The notes below the pieces were generated by a model that searched no databases, was not told the origin of the DNA, and saw only the letters and a program-made list of their open reading frames with translations. Of a DNA stretch of 24,889 nt, positions 1-10,786 are shown one piece after another. The DNA is taken from positions 4,553 to 29,441 of the forward strand of contig NW_014577953.1 in the NCBI RefSeq assembly GCF_000485595.1, read 5' to 3'. The DNA comes from Priapulus caudatus. Its lineage: Eukaryota; Priapulida; Priapulimorpha; Priapulimorphida; Priapulidae. Each line of letters begins with the position of its first letter. The stretch's first letter is position 1. Position numbers and translations under genes: made by a program.

Positions 1-16
1 GGGGGCCATGGCCCCC
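1..16. repeat. 16-bp perfect GC palindrome at window edge
   Basis: The sequence gggggccatggccccc is its own reverse complement. It is cut by, or abuts, the window edge, so its context is unknown. Confidence 0.9.
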
Positions 17-900
17 TTGTGCCCCCCCCTTAGCTATACGCCAGTGACAATATATTACTAACTAGGGATCGAGTTTGCACGCACTCATACAATATGACGA
101 TTATTATATGCAAGTACCAGTGATAGTACATATACACACATATAAATATATGTGTGTATATATGCATACATCTATATATAGATAGATAAACGTAGATAAT
201 ATATGCGCGCCAATTAAGAATGAGGGCACTAACTGTGCTTCGTTGAATCTAAGATTTTCTCGGTAAGAATTTCGCAAGTGACGACATAAATCATTCGCCT
301 ACTTTCACACTTCCACTACAGCTCACAGCCTGAGGAGTGACGTCACAATCATGCGGACTCAGCCGCACCCTACAATGATAGGGCCGTGACTAGAGGGAGG
401 GACGGATTTATAGTGGGGATTATATATATATATATATATATATATGACTGGTCGACTTATGACAAAGAGAACCAATGTCGTGATACAATCCTCATGCAAT
501 CATACTATACTGACGGCAGTTGGCCAGTGGCCATGTAATAGTATCTACATTGGTCTGGGGGTCAATAATCCCCACTATAAATCCGCAACACGAAACTTAA
601 AACATCAGCACGCCTATATTTGGCCTAACGTGATATTTAATATATTTTTTTATTAAACTATTGTTTTTTTCAAGCGTGTGCAGGTGTGTAAACATTACAA
701 TCTTTATCGGCGTAGCAAAATGCCGTTAGGTATAGCAGGATTAACGGCTCTATAGGACCCTGTAAGAGGCTACACCGCTGCCATCAGCACACGCTCGTCT
801 ATGTACCCCACGTGAATTAAAATCCGTATTAGATCTTGAACTTTGCCACTTGCGGTTATTCCGATCGTTGCCGAGGTGGCGGTTTGTCACACACACACGG
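17..900. other. Non-coding, no recognisable gene
   Basis: AT-rich sequence with short TA/CATA tracts (130-185, 419-445). The open stretch at 444-656 encodes no recognisable domain. A CRE octamer TGACGTCA occurs at 337-344. Confidence 0.6.
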
Positions 901-911
901 CACATGCACAA

Positions 912-1146
912 GTATATATATATATATATACATAGAGAGCGAGAAAGAAGCAGCGAGATAGGGAGGAAGAAAAAGAGAATTAGAGAGAGCGAGCGAGAGA
1001 GAGAGAGAAAGATAGTGGCAGAGACAACGACAGGGACAGATTGAGTGAGAAAGTAAGAGAAGGAAAACGAAAGAGAATAAAGACAAGAGAGATGGCGAAG
1101 CAGCGAGACCAAGAGAAAGAAAGAGCGAAATAGAGAGAGAGGGGAA

Positions 1147-1190
<44 letters not shown>

Positions 1191-1330
1191 GAAGAGAGCG
1201 AGGAGAGAGAGAGAGAAGAGAGAGCAAGAAGAGAGAGAGAGGAGAGCGATGAGAGCAGAAGAGAGGAGAGAGAGACGAGAGAGAGAAGAAGAGAGGAGAG
1301 AGAGAGAGAGGAGAGAGAGATACCGGCGCG
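912..1330. repeat. (TA)n followed by ~380-bp GA-rich low-complexity tract
   Basis: An alternating TA tract at 912-931 leads into an almost pure purine run with GAGAGA and GGAGA motifs to about 1320. Ser/Leu-rich reading frames on the minus strand are artefacts of this composition. Confidence 0.95.
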
Positions 1331-1427
1331 CAGGAAAAGGGTTTGCCAACCTTGCACCTTGTCGGTAAATTAACAGCGCTGCGGCTGTTGACCGTAGGCC
1401 GGAATCTGTGTACTTACGTACACCATA

Positions 1428-1428
<1 letters not shown>

Positions 1429-1481
<53 letters not shown>
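1429..1481. repeat. (CA)n microsatellite
   Basis: About 26 uninterrupted CA units. Confidence 0.98.
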
Positions 1482-1483
<2 letters not shown>

Positions 1484-1616
1484 ATACGTGCACGTACGTG
1501 ATAGGTGTTTACATGGCACATACGTGCTCAAAATGGGTCACACACCGCACCCACACACGCCGAACAGCAGTCAACGGTCTACACTGGTGGCGGGCGGTTT
1601 AGTTCCCGTAGCAGAT

Positions 1617-1694
1617 GTGATGCAGAGGAGAGGAGGAGAGGAGGAGGAGAAGGAGGAGAGAGACAGAAAGAGGAGGAAGAGGAGGAGGATAGTG
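1617..1694. repeat. AGG/GA-rich purine tract
   Basis: Degenerate (gaggag)n purine run of about 75 bp. Confidence 0.9.
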
Positions 1695-1913
1695 CGTGGT
1701 AACAGGGCAAGCATAAGACTTCAACGTCAACGTTGTTGCACGCGGAATGAGAGAAGGGAGAGCAAGTGTCGGCAGCTGCATCACTAAAACCTCTGAACCT
1801 CTCGGGCTTCAGCTTTAACTGTAAAGAAAAGAATAAAAATAAAGACAACGGTGACAGCCGACGGAAGCAGCAGCAATAACATGCTAATTCATCATATCAA
1901 TATAATCTATGGG

Positions 1914-2025
1914 TTGGCAGGACGGCAGGACGGCAGGACGGCAGGACGGCAGGATGGCAGTACCATGGCAGGACGGCAGCATGACAGGACGGCAGGACGG
2001 CAGCATGGCAGGACGGCAGGATTAA
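1914..2025. repeat. 8-bp minisatellite (GGCAGGAC)n
   Basis: About a dozen ggcaggac units, with ggcagcat/ggcaggat variants and one interruption (ggcagtaccat). Confidence 0.95.
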
Positions 2026-2393
2026 CGGGGGCCAGTAGTAGGTACTAACAGGTTGTATGACGAGACGGGTAGGTAAGACACACCATTTATAACAGACAAG
2101 TTACGAAAGGCGATATCCGAGATATGTTAACCCTGTTTTTGCTTAGTGTCTGTTAGTGTTAGTTTTGTTTAGCCGTGATATATACGGTCAATATATACGG
2201 TGATGATATGTATTAAAGATAGAATTCGTATATCTGATCCGTGATATGACGGGTGCGGGATGATTGGCTGATAAAGGGACATTTTAACGGACGGTTTAAC
2301 GCTGATGGGTTAAACGCGCATTCATGTTATAGAACCTAATGGTCATTTACTGCGTATACCATGACTTAAAACTCATGGTCATTTCAGCGTATA

Positions 2394-2534
<141 letters not shown>

Positions 2535-2624
2535 ATGGACGCAAAACGTACGTGCACACGAACGTATACCGAACACATACGTACACATCAAGAGCGTATT
2601 AAGTGGATATAATATATATATATA

Positions 2625-3450
2625 TGAAAGGTACCTGCTGCATATACCGGTCAGTATAAACAATCTGGCCACGTTATAGTTTGCGCATGCGCATTATCTC
2701 ACCAGAGGAGTCATATTTTGCAATGAATACGCATTTAATATGGTCAGGGCGTATCCCAGCATAGAATTATGTAATAAATTGTTATCAGTAGACCTGTGTT
2801 TATAATTCGTAGAGCGCCCTAGCCTGTTGGGTGCAAAACTCTTAAGTCATCCCCTCGCGTCCTGCCCCTCGCCTCCCTTGTCCCTCGCCCAGCCCCATTG
2901 CTTTTCTATCGCCCATCAACTATCTTCCCTGCCGCCTTCCCTCAATCTCCCACCCCTCTGTCTACCTCAGCAAGTTATATTATGCAGGTTTTTTTCAGAG
3001 CGTACTGCACGCCTGAAACGGTGCTCGCGCATGCGTAATATCCCTGAGAAGAATACTATTTTTCAAAAAATATGCATTTAAAATGAAGAGGAGTTATCCT
3101 GGCATAGATTTATATAATAACATTTCATCAGTAGACCGCTCTTAAGAAATAGGAAAAAGACCTTGCATGTAAGGTGCCCTCAGCATATACCAGTCAGTAC
3201 ACAAGCTGGTTACGTTAGTGTGTTAACGCAAGCACAATATTTCACCAGAGGAGTAAATTATTTTGTCATGAATATGGTTAGGTGGTATCTCAGCATATCT
3301 TTATGTAATAAATTGTTATCTGTATACCTGTGTTTAAAATTAGTAGAGCGCCCTAGCCTGTAGGGTACAAAACTCCTACTTAATCCCCTCCCGTCCTTCC
3401 CCTTACCTCCGTTATCCCTCGCTCAGCATCCTTCTTCTTCCACCGCCCCT
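2625..3450. repeat. Degenerate direct repeats, three copies
   Basis: Copy 1 (about 2625-2965) and copy 3 (about 3170-3450) share ctcaccagaggagt/ttcaccagaggagt, atgtaataaattgttatc, and gtagagcgccctagcctgt followed by a pyrimidine-rich tail. A partial middle copy (about 3000-3150) shares gcgcatgcg and catcagtagacc. No ORF is shared, so this looks like a non-coding dispersed or tandem repeat. Confidence 0.8.
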
Positions 3451-3587
3451 CCTCTGCCGCGACTGCGTCCCGTGATTTCATTTGTTTCTCTTTGCGAACT
3501 ATAGCTGTCCCGGCGATTTCATTCGCAAATCGTTATATAGTTTTACTTGTGCGGCAAGTGGCACAATGCAATATACGTTTCAGGATT

Positions 3588-4000
3588 GCATACACACACA
3601 CCACACACACACACAAGCACGCACACCACACACACACACACAACACACACACAGGCACACACACACACACAGGCCATTCACCACGACACATACACATACA
3701 CACACATACATACCACACCTACATACATACACTATAGCACGCACGCACACACACACACACACACTGCCAACACGGCACACCACACACCCACAGCACACCT
3801 ACACACACACACAGCACACACAGGCACACAACACACACACACTAATACACATCACACACACAAGCACGCGCTGCGCACTCGCGCTGCGCGCGCACACAAC
3901 ACACACACACAACACGCCACACACAACAAACCACAAACCACAGGCACACATCATACACATACACATACACACACATACATTGACACATCACACACTTCGC
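3588..4000. repeat. Compound CA-rich microsatellite region
   Basis: About 410 bp of interrupted (CA)n with CACG, CATA and CACCA variants. Open frames here (His/Thr-rich) are compositional. Confidence 0.95.
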
Positions 4001-5118
4001 TTAGAAATTGACGTCGTGACATCTACGATTTGGACTGTACATATTACATTACATATATTTCATTTATTGATTACATTTTTACATTTACATTACATTACGT
4101 TTTTATTTTTAATAATTGTTTCACTTACTACAATTATCACATAAATTTATATCATGCACGTTGCACATTAAAAAGTCATCCATAAGATTTAATAATTAAA
4201 AATCTACAGTTCGCCACGTTTTCTCATTTATTAGTTTATTTTGGATAATATTTTACGTGTTAATGATAGCTTCAATAAAATTATAGGGCCAAAAAACAAC
4301 AAAATCATCAAGGTTCCGTAAGATTTCATGCATTGATATATATATATATTTTATTATATAGTTCTTTTATATAGTTCCACATTCCGAGTATTTGCAAGTT
4401 AACGCGCAACACTACACTTGAATTAAAAGTTACGCGTTACATTAACATTTATTATTACATTAACAGCAGTTTTATTTTATTTATCATTATTACGATTTTT
4501 ATTATTATTTTTACTATTTTGCTGCATTGATTGCAGACACACTTAATGCTACTATAAACTAATTATGCACGACACGTTTGAACAATAAAATGTCACCCTA
4601 TTAAGATTTTCAATATTAACATCTACATTTCGATATGTTACCTTTAATTATTCCTTTTTCCTCAATCAAAATTTATACGTTTTGAACATTAATACGTCTC
4701 GATTCTTAATTTCAACAGATTCCTGATCACTTTTAGCACAGTTTGATTTTAGGGGGGGGAAAAAAATTCTGCGACACGATTGGCTCGGGATTTCGATGAG
4801 ATGAGGCTGAGCCAAAAGCTATAGTGTGCCATCCAGTTCGCCTGTCTATTTGGGTTAAATAAGGGGGTCGCGCATTATACATGTTCACAAGACGTGATGG
4901 CATTATGTTATTGTATACATTACGATGGTATTATAAATGTATTTATAAGAGAGATAAACAATATTATAATATAGATTTACTTATCTATTGTGTATTCAGT
5001 CCTGTATTTATCTATGTAACATTAGAATCAGCATATATAGAACATATATGTTAATATTATTCCATAGAGCGAGTTTGACACAACGCCGTATATAGACAAT
5101 CACACACACAACACACAC

Positions 5119-5151
<33 letters not shown>

Positions 5152-5300
5152 ATATATACGATTATGTGTGTGTGTGACGTGCGAGCGCTGAATCTCTCTC
5201 TCGCTCTCTCCCCATCTTATATAATATATATATATATATAATATAGATAATATATATAGGTAGACATACTCTCTAATCCTGCATCTAATTACATCATCAT
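4001..5300. other. AT-rich non-coding stretch
   Basis: No gene is visible. It holds many ATTTA/TTATT strings, a ggggggggaaaaaaa run at about 4752, (TA)n tracts at 5116-5160 and 5218-5260, and short CT and GT repeats at 5165-5210. Confidence 0.7.
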
Positions 5301-5309
5301 TTCGATAAA

Positions 5310-6200
5310 CTATGGTTCTTGTTCCGCGTTTGGTTGAAATGGTGCAACAGCAAGCATTTTACAACCGAACAGTTCCCTTACGGCTAGCCAAAGGTCTATG
5401 CACTTGTAGAAGTAAATGCCCGGATTCAGTAGTGAATTAAATACCATCGCAATCGTTCTAATGGTTCGCAGTGTCCGAAGCCCTGCCGAGTAGCTTCGGA
5501 TCAAGTACATGTGGATGACGTTTGGCGCAAGAAGAATACACGAAGTTCCAACAACCATAAGTATGATCTTTGACATTTTCAATATCGAGTGGAACGTAGT
5601 CATGGCTTCTCTTTCCGCATGTGATGCTGTGGCCATCTTTCGCACATGGTCCAATGTGATCTTGCCGATGATGGTGTAACAGTAAAACATGAAGATAAAT
5701 CGAAGAATGTAGTGACCGGAATAAAAATATATAAAATTCGCCGAAAGTTCCAGGTCTGTGATGCACGGTGACGTCGGTTGCCAGCTATATAATACTTGGA
5801 TGGATGCTACAATGCCAAGTACGATCGCGTACATCAAGCATGACGCAATAAGCCACCTAGTCCGTGCAAGGGACATCAGCCGGTTGTAGTGTAGTGGAAG
5901 AGCGATCGCCACGTACCTGTTGAGGGTACAGAGCACAATGCCTGTCAACGAGGCTTGAAGAATCGTGAGAGCAAACCCCGTAAACACGGCGCACTAGCTC
6001 GGCATCGTATCGCGAGGTGCGAGTGCTGCTGCGAGCAAACAACCCATCGTATAATCGCAGCAGGCCAGATTGACGATCGTTATGTTCGCTGCCGTTTGCA
6101 TCCTGCGTAACTTTGCTATACGATGACAATCACAAGTCCATTGCCGACCATCGTGACTAGCGCAGTCAGTACGAAGACAGTCGTGAAGACAGGGTTACCA
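5310..6200 (-). pseudogene. Rhodopsin-like (class A) GPCR pseudogene
   Basis: A seven-transmembrane receptor is recognisable on the minus strand. TM1 (VFVLTALVTMVGNGLVIVIV) is followed by TAG at 6116-6118. TM2 (ITIVNLACCDYTMGCLLAAA) is one frame away. A second TAG at 5994-5996 sits just before the conserved TM3 cysteine (CAVFTGFALT). From there the sequence is open to 5310: NRYVAIALPLHY is the DRY-box equivalent with Asn in place of Asp, TM6 is MSKIILMVVGTSCILLAPNV, and TM7 is NSLLNPGIYFYKC with NPxxY present as NPGIYFY. There is one frameshift between TM1 and TM2 and one nonsense codon, and no start region. Sequencing error or an intron could in principle rescue it. The ligand class is unknown. 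Confidence 0.85.
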
Positions 6201-6415
6201 AACAGCCACCTAACTGGTAGACGAGAGCATTTGTAGAAGTAAAGGAGTGAGAAGTGAATTAACTATCACCGCGGAAGTTCGAAAAACCCAGAATGTTTGG
6301 AGTTTTTGTGACGGAAAGTTATGGATCAGCATTATGTGGAACACGCGCGATAAAAGTAGATGACGTACCGACGACATTAAGTATGATCTTTGACATCTTC
6401 AGCGTCGCGTGCGTT
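6196..6415 (-). pseudogene. Second, more degraded GPCR relic (TM6-TM7-helix 8)
   Basis: The plus-strand text of 6203-6245 and 6380-6410 closely repeats 5368-5410 and 5550-5585 (for example ttgtagaagtaaa and taagtatgatctttgacat). On the minus strand MSKIILNVVGTSSTFIARVP aligns with MSKIILMVVGTSCILLAPNV of the neighbour, and VNSLLTPLLLQ aligns with FNSLLNPGIYFY. Several stops and frameshifts are present. It is a head-to-tail copy whose 3' end (VRWLFGN, versus VRELFGC) runs straight into TM1 of the downstream pseudogene with no intergenic sequence. Confidence 0.75.
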
Positions 6416-7476
6416 TAATAATAAAAATTAATTAGATATAATTTGTCATGGGCGAATGATGTATTTCTTCATCCTGTCCATTTCGCTGCCAGAAATGTTT
6501 CCCACGCGACCCCACGCCAGGAATGCCGGTCCAGTGAAGAAATCATGGCAGCTTCATTCTTCACATCACATCAGCTTTATTCAGCATCAACGCGGTCTCA
6601 TGGAACCTCAGGCCAGTAAACACGCGATACCCGACTTCCTCCTGACTGGTGAAGGCAAGCGGTCTGCATGCAGTGCCATCCAGTCAATCTCCCGCTGCCA
6701 CCGCGTCCATTTCCTCCAGACGAACGCGCGAAACTGGACACGCAGACGTTCTGATAGTATCGTGACGTAAAGCGTTCTGCTATTTTTGTGAATATATTTT
6801 CCCCGTCATATCGTATTCGAACGTCCTCGAATCTCGGACTAACGAGAACAAGACAGCGAACGAACAACATTCGAATCTATAGAAGACTACGATGCAATAG
6901 AACGATCACGTACAGACAAAAAGAACGAACACCATGTCGAATCTAGATGAATCTTTATAAAATGTTTAATGATGTTTGATACATATAAATCAGTTTACAT
7001 CATTCAAATATTTATATGTAATTAATCAATCAATCAATCAATACACTTATGGTTATGATATGTAACAATATTACAGTTCTAAACTTACACAGATCATAAT
7101 TGGTTTTAAACGTCTGTTGCACTGGAAAACCACATGTGTAATTATCAATTACGTTGCACTCTTGATACCCTATTTCTGCTAGTGCACCATGACCCCTATA
7201 TACCTACCGATTTGTAACAGCAGTACCAGCAAGAAAACCAGCCGAAAAATCCACAAAGAGACCAACGCTTGAAGGCAAGGCAAAACTAATGATATGTGAA
7301 AGAGCAGTGCTCAGCGAATTTTGTAATACATCTGACGTCACAACGCGGTCAGCCTCCTCATTGTTCGCGTAGACTGGCTCCTTATCTCTTCACTTCGTTA
7401 GGTCAAATAACGTTAAACGAAAGCGGGGTGCCAGTCTACAGCTCGCGTCGCAAATGCAGCCGTGAAGCGGCACCAG

Positions 7477-7491
7477 GTTGCCACGGGCAAC
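7477..7491. promoter_or_regulatory. X-box-like inverted repeat GTTGCCACGGGCAAC
   Basis: A perfect 6-bp inverted half-site pair (GTTGCC/GGCAAC) with a 3-bp spacer, the form bound by RFX factors. There is no associated gene start. Confidence 0.35.
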
Positions 7492-7692
7492 GCGCGCAAT
7501 GCTATTTTGTTTTTTTTCCGTTCTGAACTTTGCCGATCGCACGCCACGATATCCCCCGATTCTCACTTCTTAGGAACTAACTACTACTACGTCGTTCCTA
7601 CACGGTCACATAGCACCACCGCGCTCACAGGCCACGCACTGATATGAAAGATAAGCTCCAAGAAATAAGCCCCACAGCCGACTCCGGTGGTC

Positions 7693-7706
7693 GTCACCAT
7701 GGCAAC
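7693..7706. promoter_or_regulatory. X-box-like motif GTCACCATGGCAAC
   Basis: Close to the RFX consensus GTTNCCATGGNAAC; only the third base deviates. It lies 200 bp from the related site at 7477-7491. Confidence 0.4.
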
Positions 7707-7774
7707 GCTCCTGCGCGCGCGGATGCGGTGGATGAGGCAGGACTGACAGAGAAACCGTTCCCCTTCCGTCAGTG

Positions 7775-7788
7775 CCGGCAGATGGCGC
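7775..7788 (+). promoter_or_regulatory. CTCF-like site CCGGCAGATGGCGC
   Basis: Matches the invertebrate-style CTCF core CCASYAGRTGGCGC at all but one position. It is located downstream of the talin 3' end, where an insulator would be plausible. Confidence 0.4.
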
Positions 7789-7830
7789 AACGGTCGAGTT
7801 TCGGCTGTCGCTAACGGCCACAAGAGCGTC

Positions 7831-8805
7831 TGCGTATTTTATTTCTAGATACAGATAATTGTTCACGCGCACCCAATTTAACCAGAACGCGGGCTTCATA
7901 TTTCGACAGTACCTACTCGGTTGAGTTTCAATTTGCTGAAAAATCCACAAAATATTTTGATTTTATAAAAAATACATTATTAATATCATTTCTTTTATAA
8001 ACCGACACGGGCCGCGCGGCGTGGGCCACTCGTAAGTATGGTAACCCGGTGGCACATCACATTACGGCCACATCACCTCGATGATTAACGCAACAAATAG
8101 TTATATTAATGTCTCTATACTGTAAGCTAGTTAGTAACTATGGATCACACTGCCTGTGTATACTGTGCCTTATGCGTAATAGCCAGACAAGCAATTGTAA
8201 AGCCATCACAGCATGGGTTAGTGATGCCTCTAAGCACCGCAACGACCCCCACACAGCGGATTAACGAAAATAATTCAAATCGCCTAACAGTTCAACATAA
8301 TCTATATAATCCATACGGCTACCTTAAATTATTCAGCACACATTTAATACTCGGTACTGACTACGACTGCTCAAACAAAAATCCAAAGCTTATATTATAC
8401 GCTTATAATCTTATGTATGTATATATATATATATATGTATATATATACATGTACATATACATATCTCTCGTTAGTATGAACCTAAGTTAGCAGCGGAACC
8501 CAATAGACGGTAAGGTGTATTTGGCATGCGTCATCAGCATCCTTGTCACAGAGTGTTGGGTGGGCGTGGGGAGAAGGCGGGAGGGAGAAGGTAAGGGGGA
8601 GAGGGGGAGTGTCTGTGTACAAAGAACCACCCCTATGGACAACAATCATCAGCCCGATGAACCGAGTGTAAGCGAGAGTCCCTCTGAATCCCGCAGAGAA
8701 GGCTAGTCTAACATGGAAGTGCCCCGCGCCCATATTCGGTCCCGGCTACGCACGGGCACCGCCATTGCCGCGACCGAGCGTTTTCAACATGGCTGTTACA
8801 TTACT
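7831..8805 (-). other. Probable talin 3' UTR and downstream flank
   Basis: There is no convincing ORF. On the minus strand an ATTAAA hexamer occurs at 8343-8348 and an AATAAA-containing aaataaaatacgc at about 7836-7848. Either could be the polyadenylation signal, giving a 3' UTR of about 0.45 or 0.95 kb. A (TA)n/(TACA)n tract lies at 8416-8462. Confidence 0.4.
8343..8348 (-). terminator. Candidate talin polyadenylation signal ATTAAA
   Basis: The minus strand reads ATTAAA here, about 460 nt past the talin stop. This is the common variant hexamer and is supported by nothing else; AATAAA near 7840 is an alternative. Confidence 0.3.
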
Positions 8806-8925
8806 CTAGAAGTCGCTTTCTCCGTCTGTGTATCGGCCACCCCCAGTGGCGCCCTCGCTGTCTGACGGGCCTTCTCCCTCCTTGTACTTGGCCTTTCGGA
8901 TTGCTAACAGTCGGTAGCGTGCCTC
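8806..8925 (-). CDS. TLN: Talin terminal exon J (C-terminus and stop)
   Basis: This 120-bp coding segment begins EARYRLLAIRKAKYKEGEGP and continues SDSEGATGGGRYTDGESDF before TAG. The first 15 residues match the talin dimerisation helix (EARKKLAQIRQQQYK). The acidic, glycine/serine-rich tail is longer and unlike the vertebrate ending (FLPxELR...). The acceptor gtcatcttttgcag is strong and phase 0. Confidence 0.94.
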   Translation of the reverse strand, partial: EARYRLLAIRKAKYKEGEGPSDSEGATGGGRYTDGESDF

Positions 8926-8974
8926 CTGCAAAAGATGACAGAAATTGTATAAAAAGAAGTCTTCAAGTAGAAGT

Positions 8975-9065
8975 CTTCAAGTAAAATGCCTCTAGTAGTC
9001 TATGTAGTCCGAGTCTATGCAGTCTATGGAGTCCATGTAGTCTGAGTCTATGTATTGTAGACTCA
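8975..9065. repeat. Short degenerate repeat (agtctatgtagtc)n
   Basis: Repeated gtctatg/gtccatg/gtctgag units of about 10 bp in the last talin intron. Further degenerate ggtttactaggc repeats follow at 9200-9265. Confidence 0.7.
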
Positions 9066-9502
9066 AGTAGATCTTCATGCACATACTGCTATGTAAGTTG
9101 AGCCCCAAGTTCCACGTGGTTTACCAGCCATCCCATGAGTACTACGCGTTGTCAGTTACCCTAGACTTCTTCATGGTCTATAATCCATGCCAGAATAACA
9201 CCTGGTTTACTAGGCTTATAAGGTTTAGTTTTACTATTAGGTTAACTATTTAGGTTTACTAGGCTATCCCAGAAACACGCAGGGTTTTAGCCACAGCTAT
9301 GACACACACCTCTACCTGGTTTATAAACATCACAGGTTCGCTTAGGTTGGTTACCCATGCCAGCTCCTTGCGCAGTTTAAAACATCCAAGATCCTTCTAT
9401 CTCCTATCAGTTCAAGTCTCACACCCAGTGAGTCCAATAAAAAATCCCAGATCTCCCAAAGGTTTGCTAGCCGTGCCACGATCCCGCGCGATATATGCTT
9501 AC

Positions 9503-9673
9503 CTCTAGCTCCCGCTCTTTGCGCAGTATCTCTTCCTGTGCAGATATCTCCTGCGCAATCCCACCGACAAGTCGCTTATTGATGAGGATGTAGCGATCAG
9601 TCTCCCACTCCTGTGTCTCCTGGGCCGCTTGCACTAGCAGGTCAGATGCCTTCTTCACTGCGTTTCCGGCCGT
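9503..9673 (-). CDS. TLN: Talin exon I (R13 end and dimerisation helix)
   Basis: This 171-bp exon encodes 57 residues: TAGNAVKKASDLLVQAAQET, then QEWETDRYILINKRLVGGIAQ, then EISAQEEILRKERELE. It matches talin AAGNAVKRASDNLVxAAQKA...VVxKxxxVGGIAQIIAAQEEMLRKERELE. The acceptor is ttattgttttgcag and the donor GAG|gtaagc; both ends are phase 0. The GGIAQ-to-ERELE part is the start of the antiparallel dimerisation helix that completes the ABS3 actin-binding unit. Confidence 0.97.
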
Positions 9674-10405
9674 CTGCAAAACAATAATAATCCAAAAATA
9701 ATAATAAATTTATAATTTAAAATCACACGAAACGATGAGTGGTTAGAATGCACGCACACACTTGCTCGTACTTTCTAACAACTCATCGCCTGGTGTGACA
9801 TTAAAATACGAGTTACATTTTTGTTCAAGTATCCTGTGGGGGTTGTCCCTGTTTTTGAATATTCTGATTGCTTTGGATGATAGATTTGCGTAACTGCAAT
9901 CCAGCTATCCATCCGGCCATTTTCGTGACATATTCCCCCTTTATTTATTATTGTGAAGCATGCATATAATTGCAACTATGTATAACCATAGGCCTACTGA
10001 AGCACCATGTTTGAAAGTTCGAAAAAGTCCCCAAAATGCACTGCCCTTTTTGGAAATGCAAAACTTGATTATCCCACTCAAAGGGAAACAGACAAAAAAC
10101 GGTCTTTACAAGACAAGTGGCTGGTCTATAGAGGTGGCTTCACTGTGTGACTACCACCCAAGGAAAACCCCAAAGGTTGCCTTTGCAGACAGGCAGTAGT
10201 AGTATCGTACGGCGTCAACATCACATCTCCACAGCCCCACTGGCAATCCAGTTGCAAAAGAGTTTGCCACATTCATTTACGGTGACATATACCCCCCCCC
10301 CCCTATTCCCATCACTGGACAGTTAACGTGGTCAGGTGTGGTAGTTCCACGACGGTGACCGCTAACCCAGGTTCAACTGCGCCCATCACTTTCCCACGCG
10401 CGCGC
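9674..10405. other. Talin intron H/I, upstream-proximal part
   Basis: Mostly unique sequence, with a C-run at 10292-10302. Open frames at 9775-9975 and 9960-10199 have no recognisable product. Confidence 0.6.
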
Positions 10406-10645
10406 GTCAGAGGTGACACTGCCCTGCTGTGTGATTGTGAGGTGACACTGCCCTGCTGTGTGACTGTGAGGTGACACTGCCCTGCTGTGTGATTGTGAGG
10501 TGACACTGCCCTGCTGTGTGAGCTGAGTGATGCTACCCTGCTGTGTGACTGTGACGCTACCCTGCTGTGTGACTGTGACGCTACCCTGCTGTGTGACTGT
10601 GACTGTGTCTGTGACGCTGCCCTGCTGTGTGACTGTCACTGTGCT
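10405..10645. repeat. Minisatellite 20 bp past the exon H donor
   Basis: Units share ctgccctgctgtgtgac or ctaccctgctgtgtgac. Those at 10416-10520 have a period of about 30 bp, and those at 10550-10640 about 24 bp. In transcript sense they read as repeated gtcacacagcaggg. Confidence 0.95.
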
Positions 10646-10660
10646 TGCGTATGTGCTTAC

Positions 10661-10782
10661 CTGCAGACGGATCATTGTCGGGGAGTCGGAGTGCATCTTC
10701 ACCTTGCACGCGACGAGCAGCTGCGCTGTGGAGCTCGCAACCTGCTTAGCCGACGATATCAGCTTCTCCTCACCGGCCATGC
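10661..10782 (-). CDS. TLN: Talin exon H (R13)
   Basis: This 122-bp exon (two bases plus 40 codons) encodes MAGEEKLISSAKQVASSTAQ then LLVACKVKMHSDSPTMIRLQ. It matches talin HASxEKLISSAKQVAASTAQLLVACKVKADQDSExMxRLQ. The acceptor is gcgtgcag and the donor CTGCAG|gtaagc; it ends in phase 0. Tandem minisatellites lie on both sides: one starts about 20 bp past the donor and one about 5 bp before the acceptor. Confidence 0.97.
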
Positions 10783-10786
10783 CTGC

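Larger units (their letters stand above)
6420..7830. other. Intergenic region, no recognised gene
   Basis: It lies between the GPCR relics and talin. An AT-rich part (6880-7300) includes an (AATC)n run at 7023-7042. A GC-richer part (7330-7830) carries X-box-like and CTCF-like sites. Open frames at 6456-6870 and 7587-7950 show no domain I recognise. Confidence 0.55.

Noticed and set aside
750-1481. Long Ser/Leu- and Val/Cys-rich minus-strand open frame
   Set aside because: It consists of translated GA and CA microsatellites; no domain, no splice logic.
3482-4144. 220-codon His/Thr-rich plus-strand frame
   Set aside because: Translation of an interrupted (CA)n region; several frames are open at once.
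5310-5987. Intact 225-residue receptor starting at MFTGF
   Set aside because: That start is a GTG codon inside TM3. Upstream TM1 and TM2 are recognisable but interrupted by a TAG and a frameshift, so it is a pseudogene.
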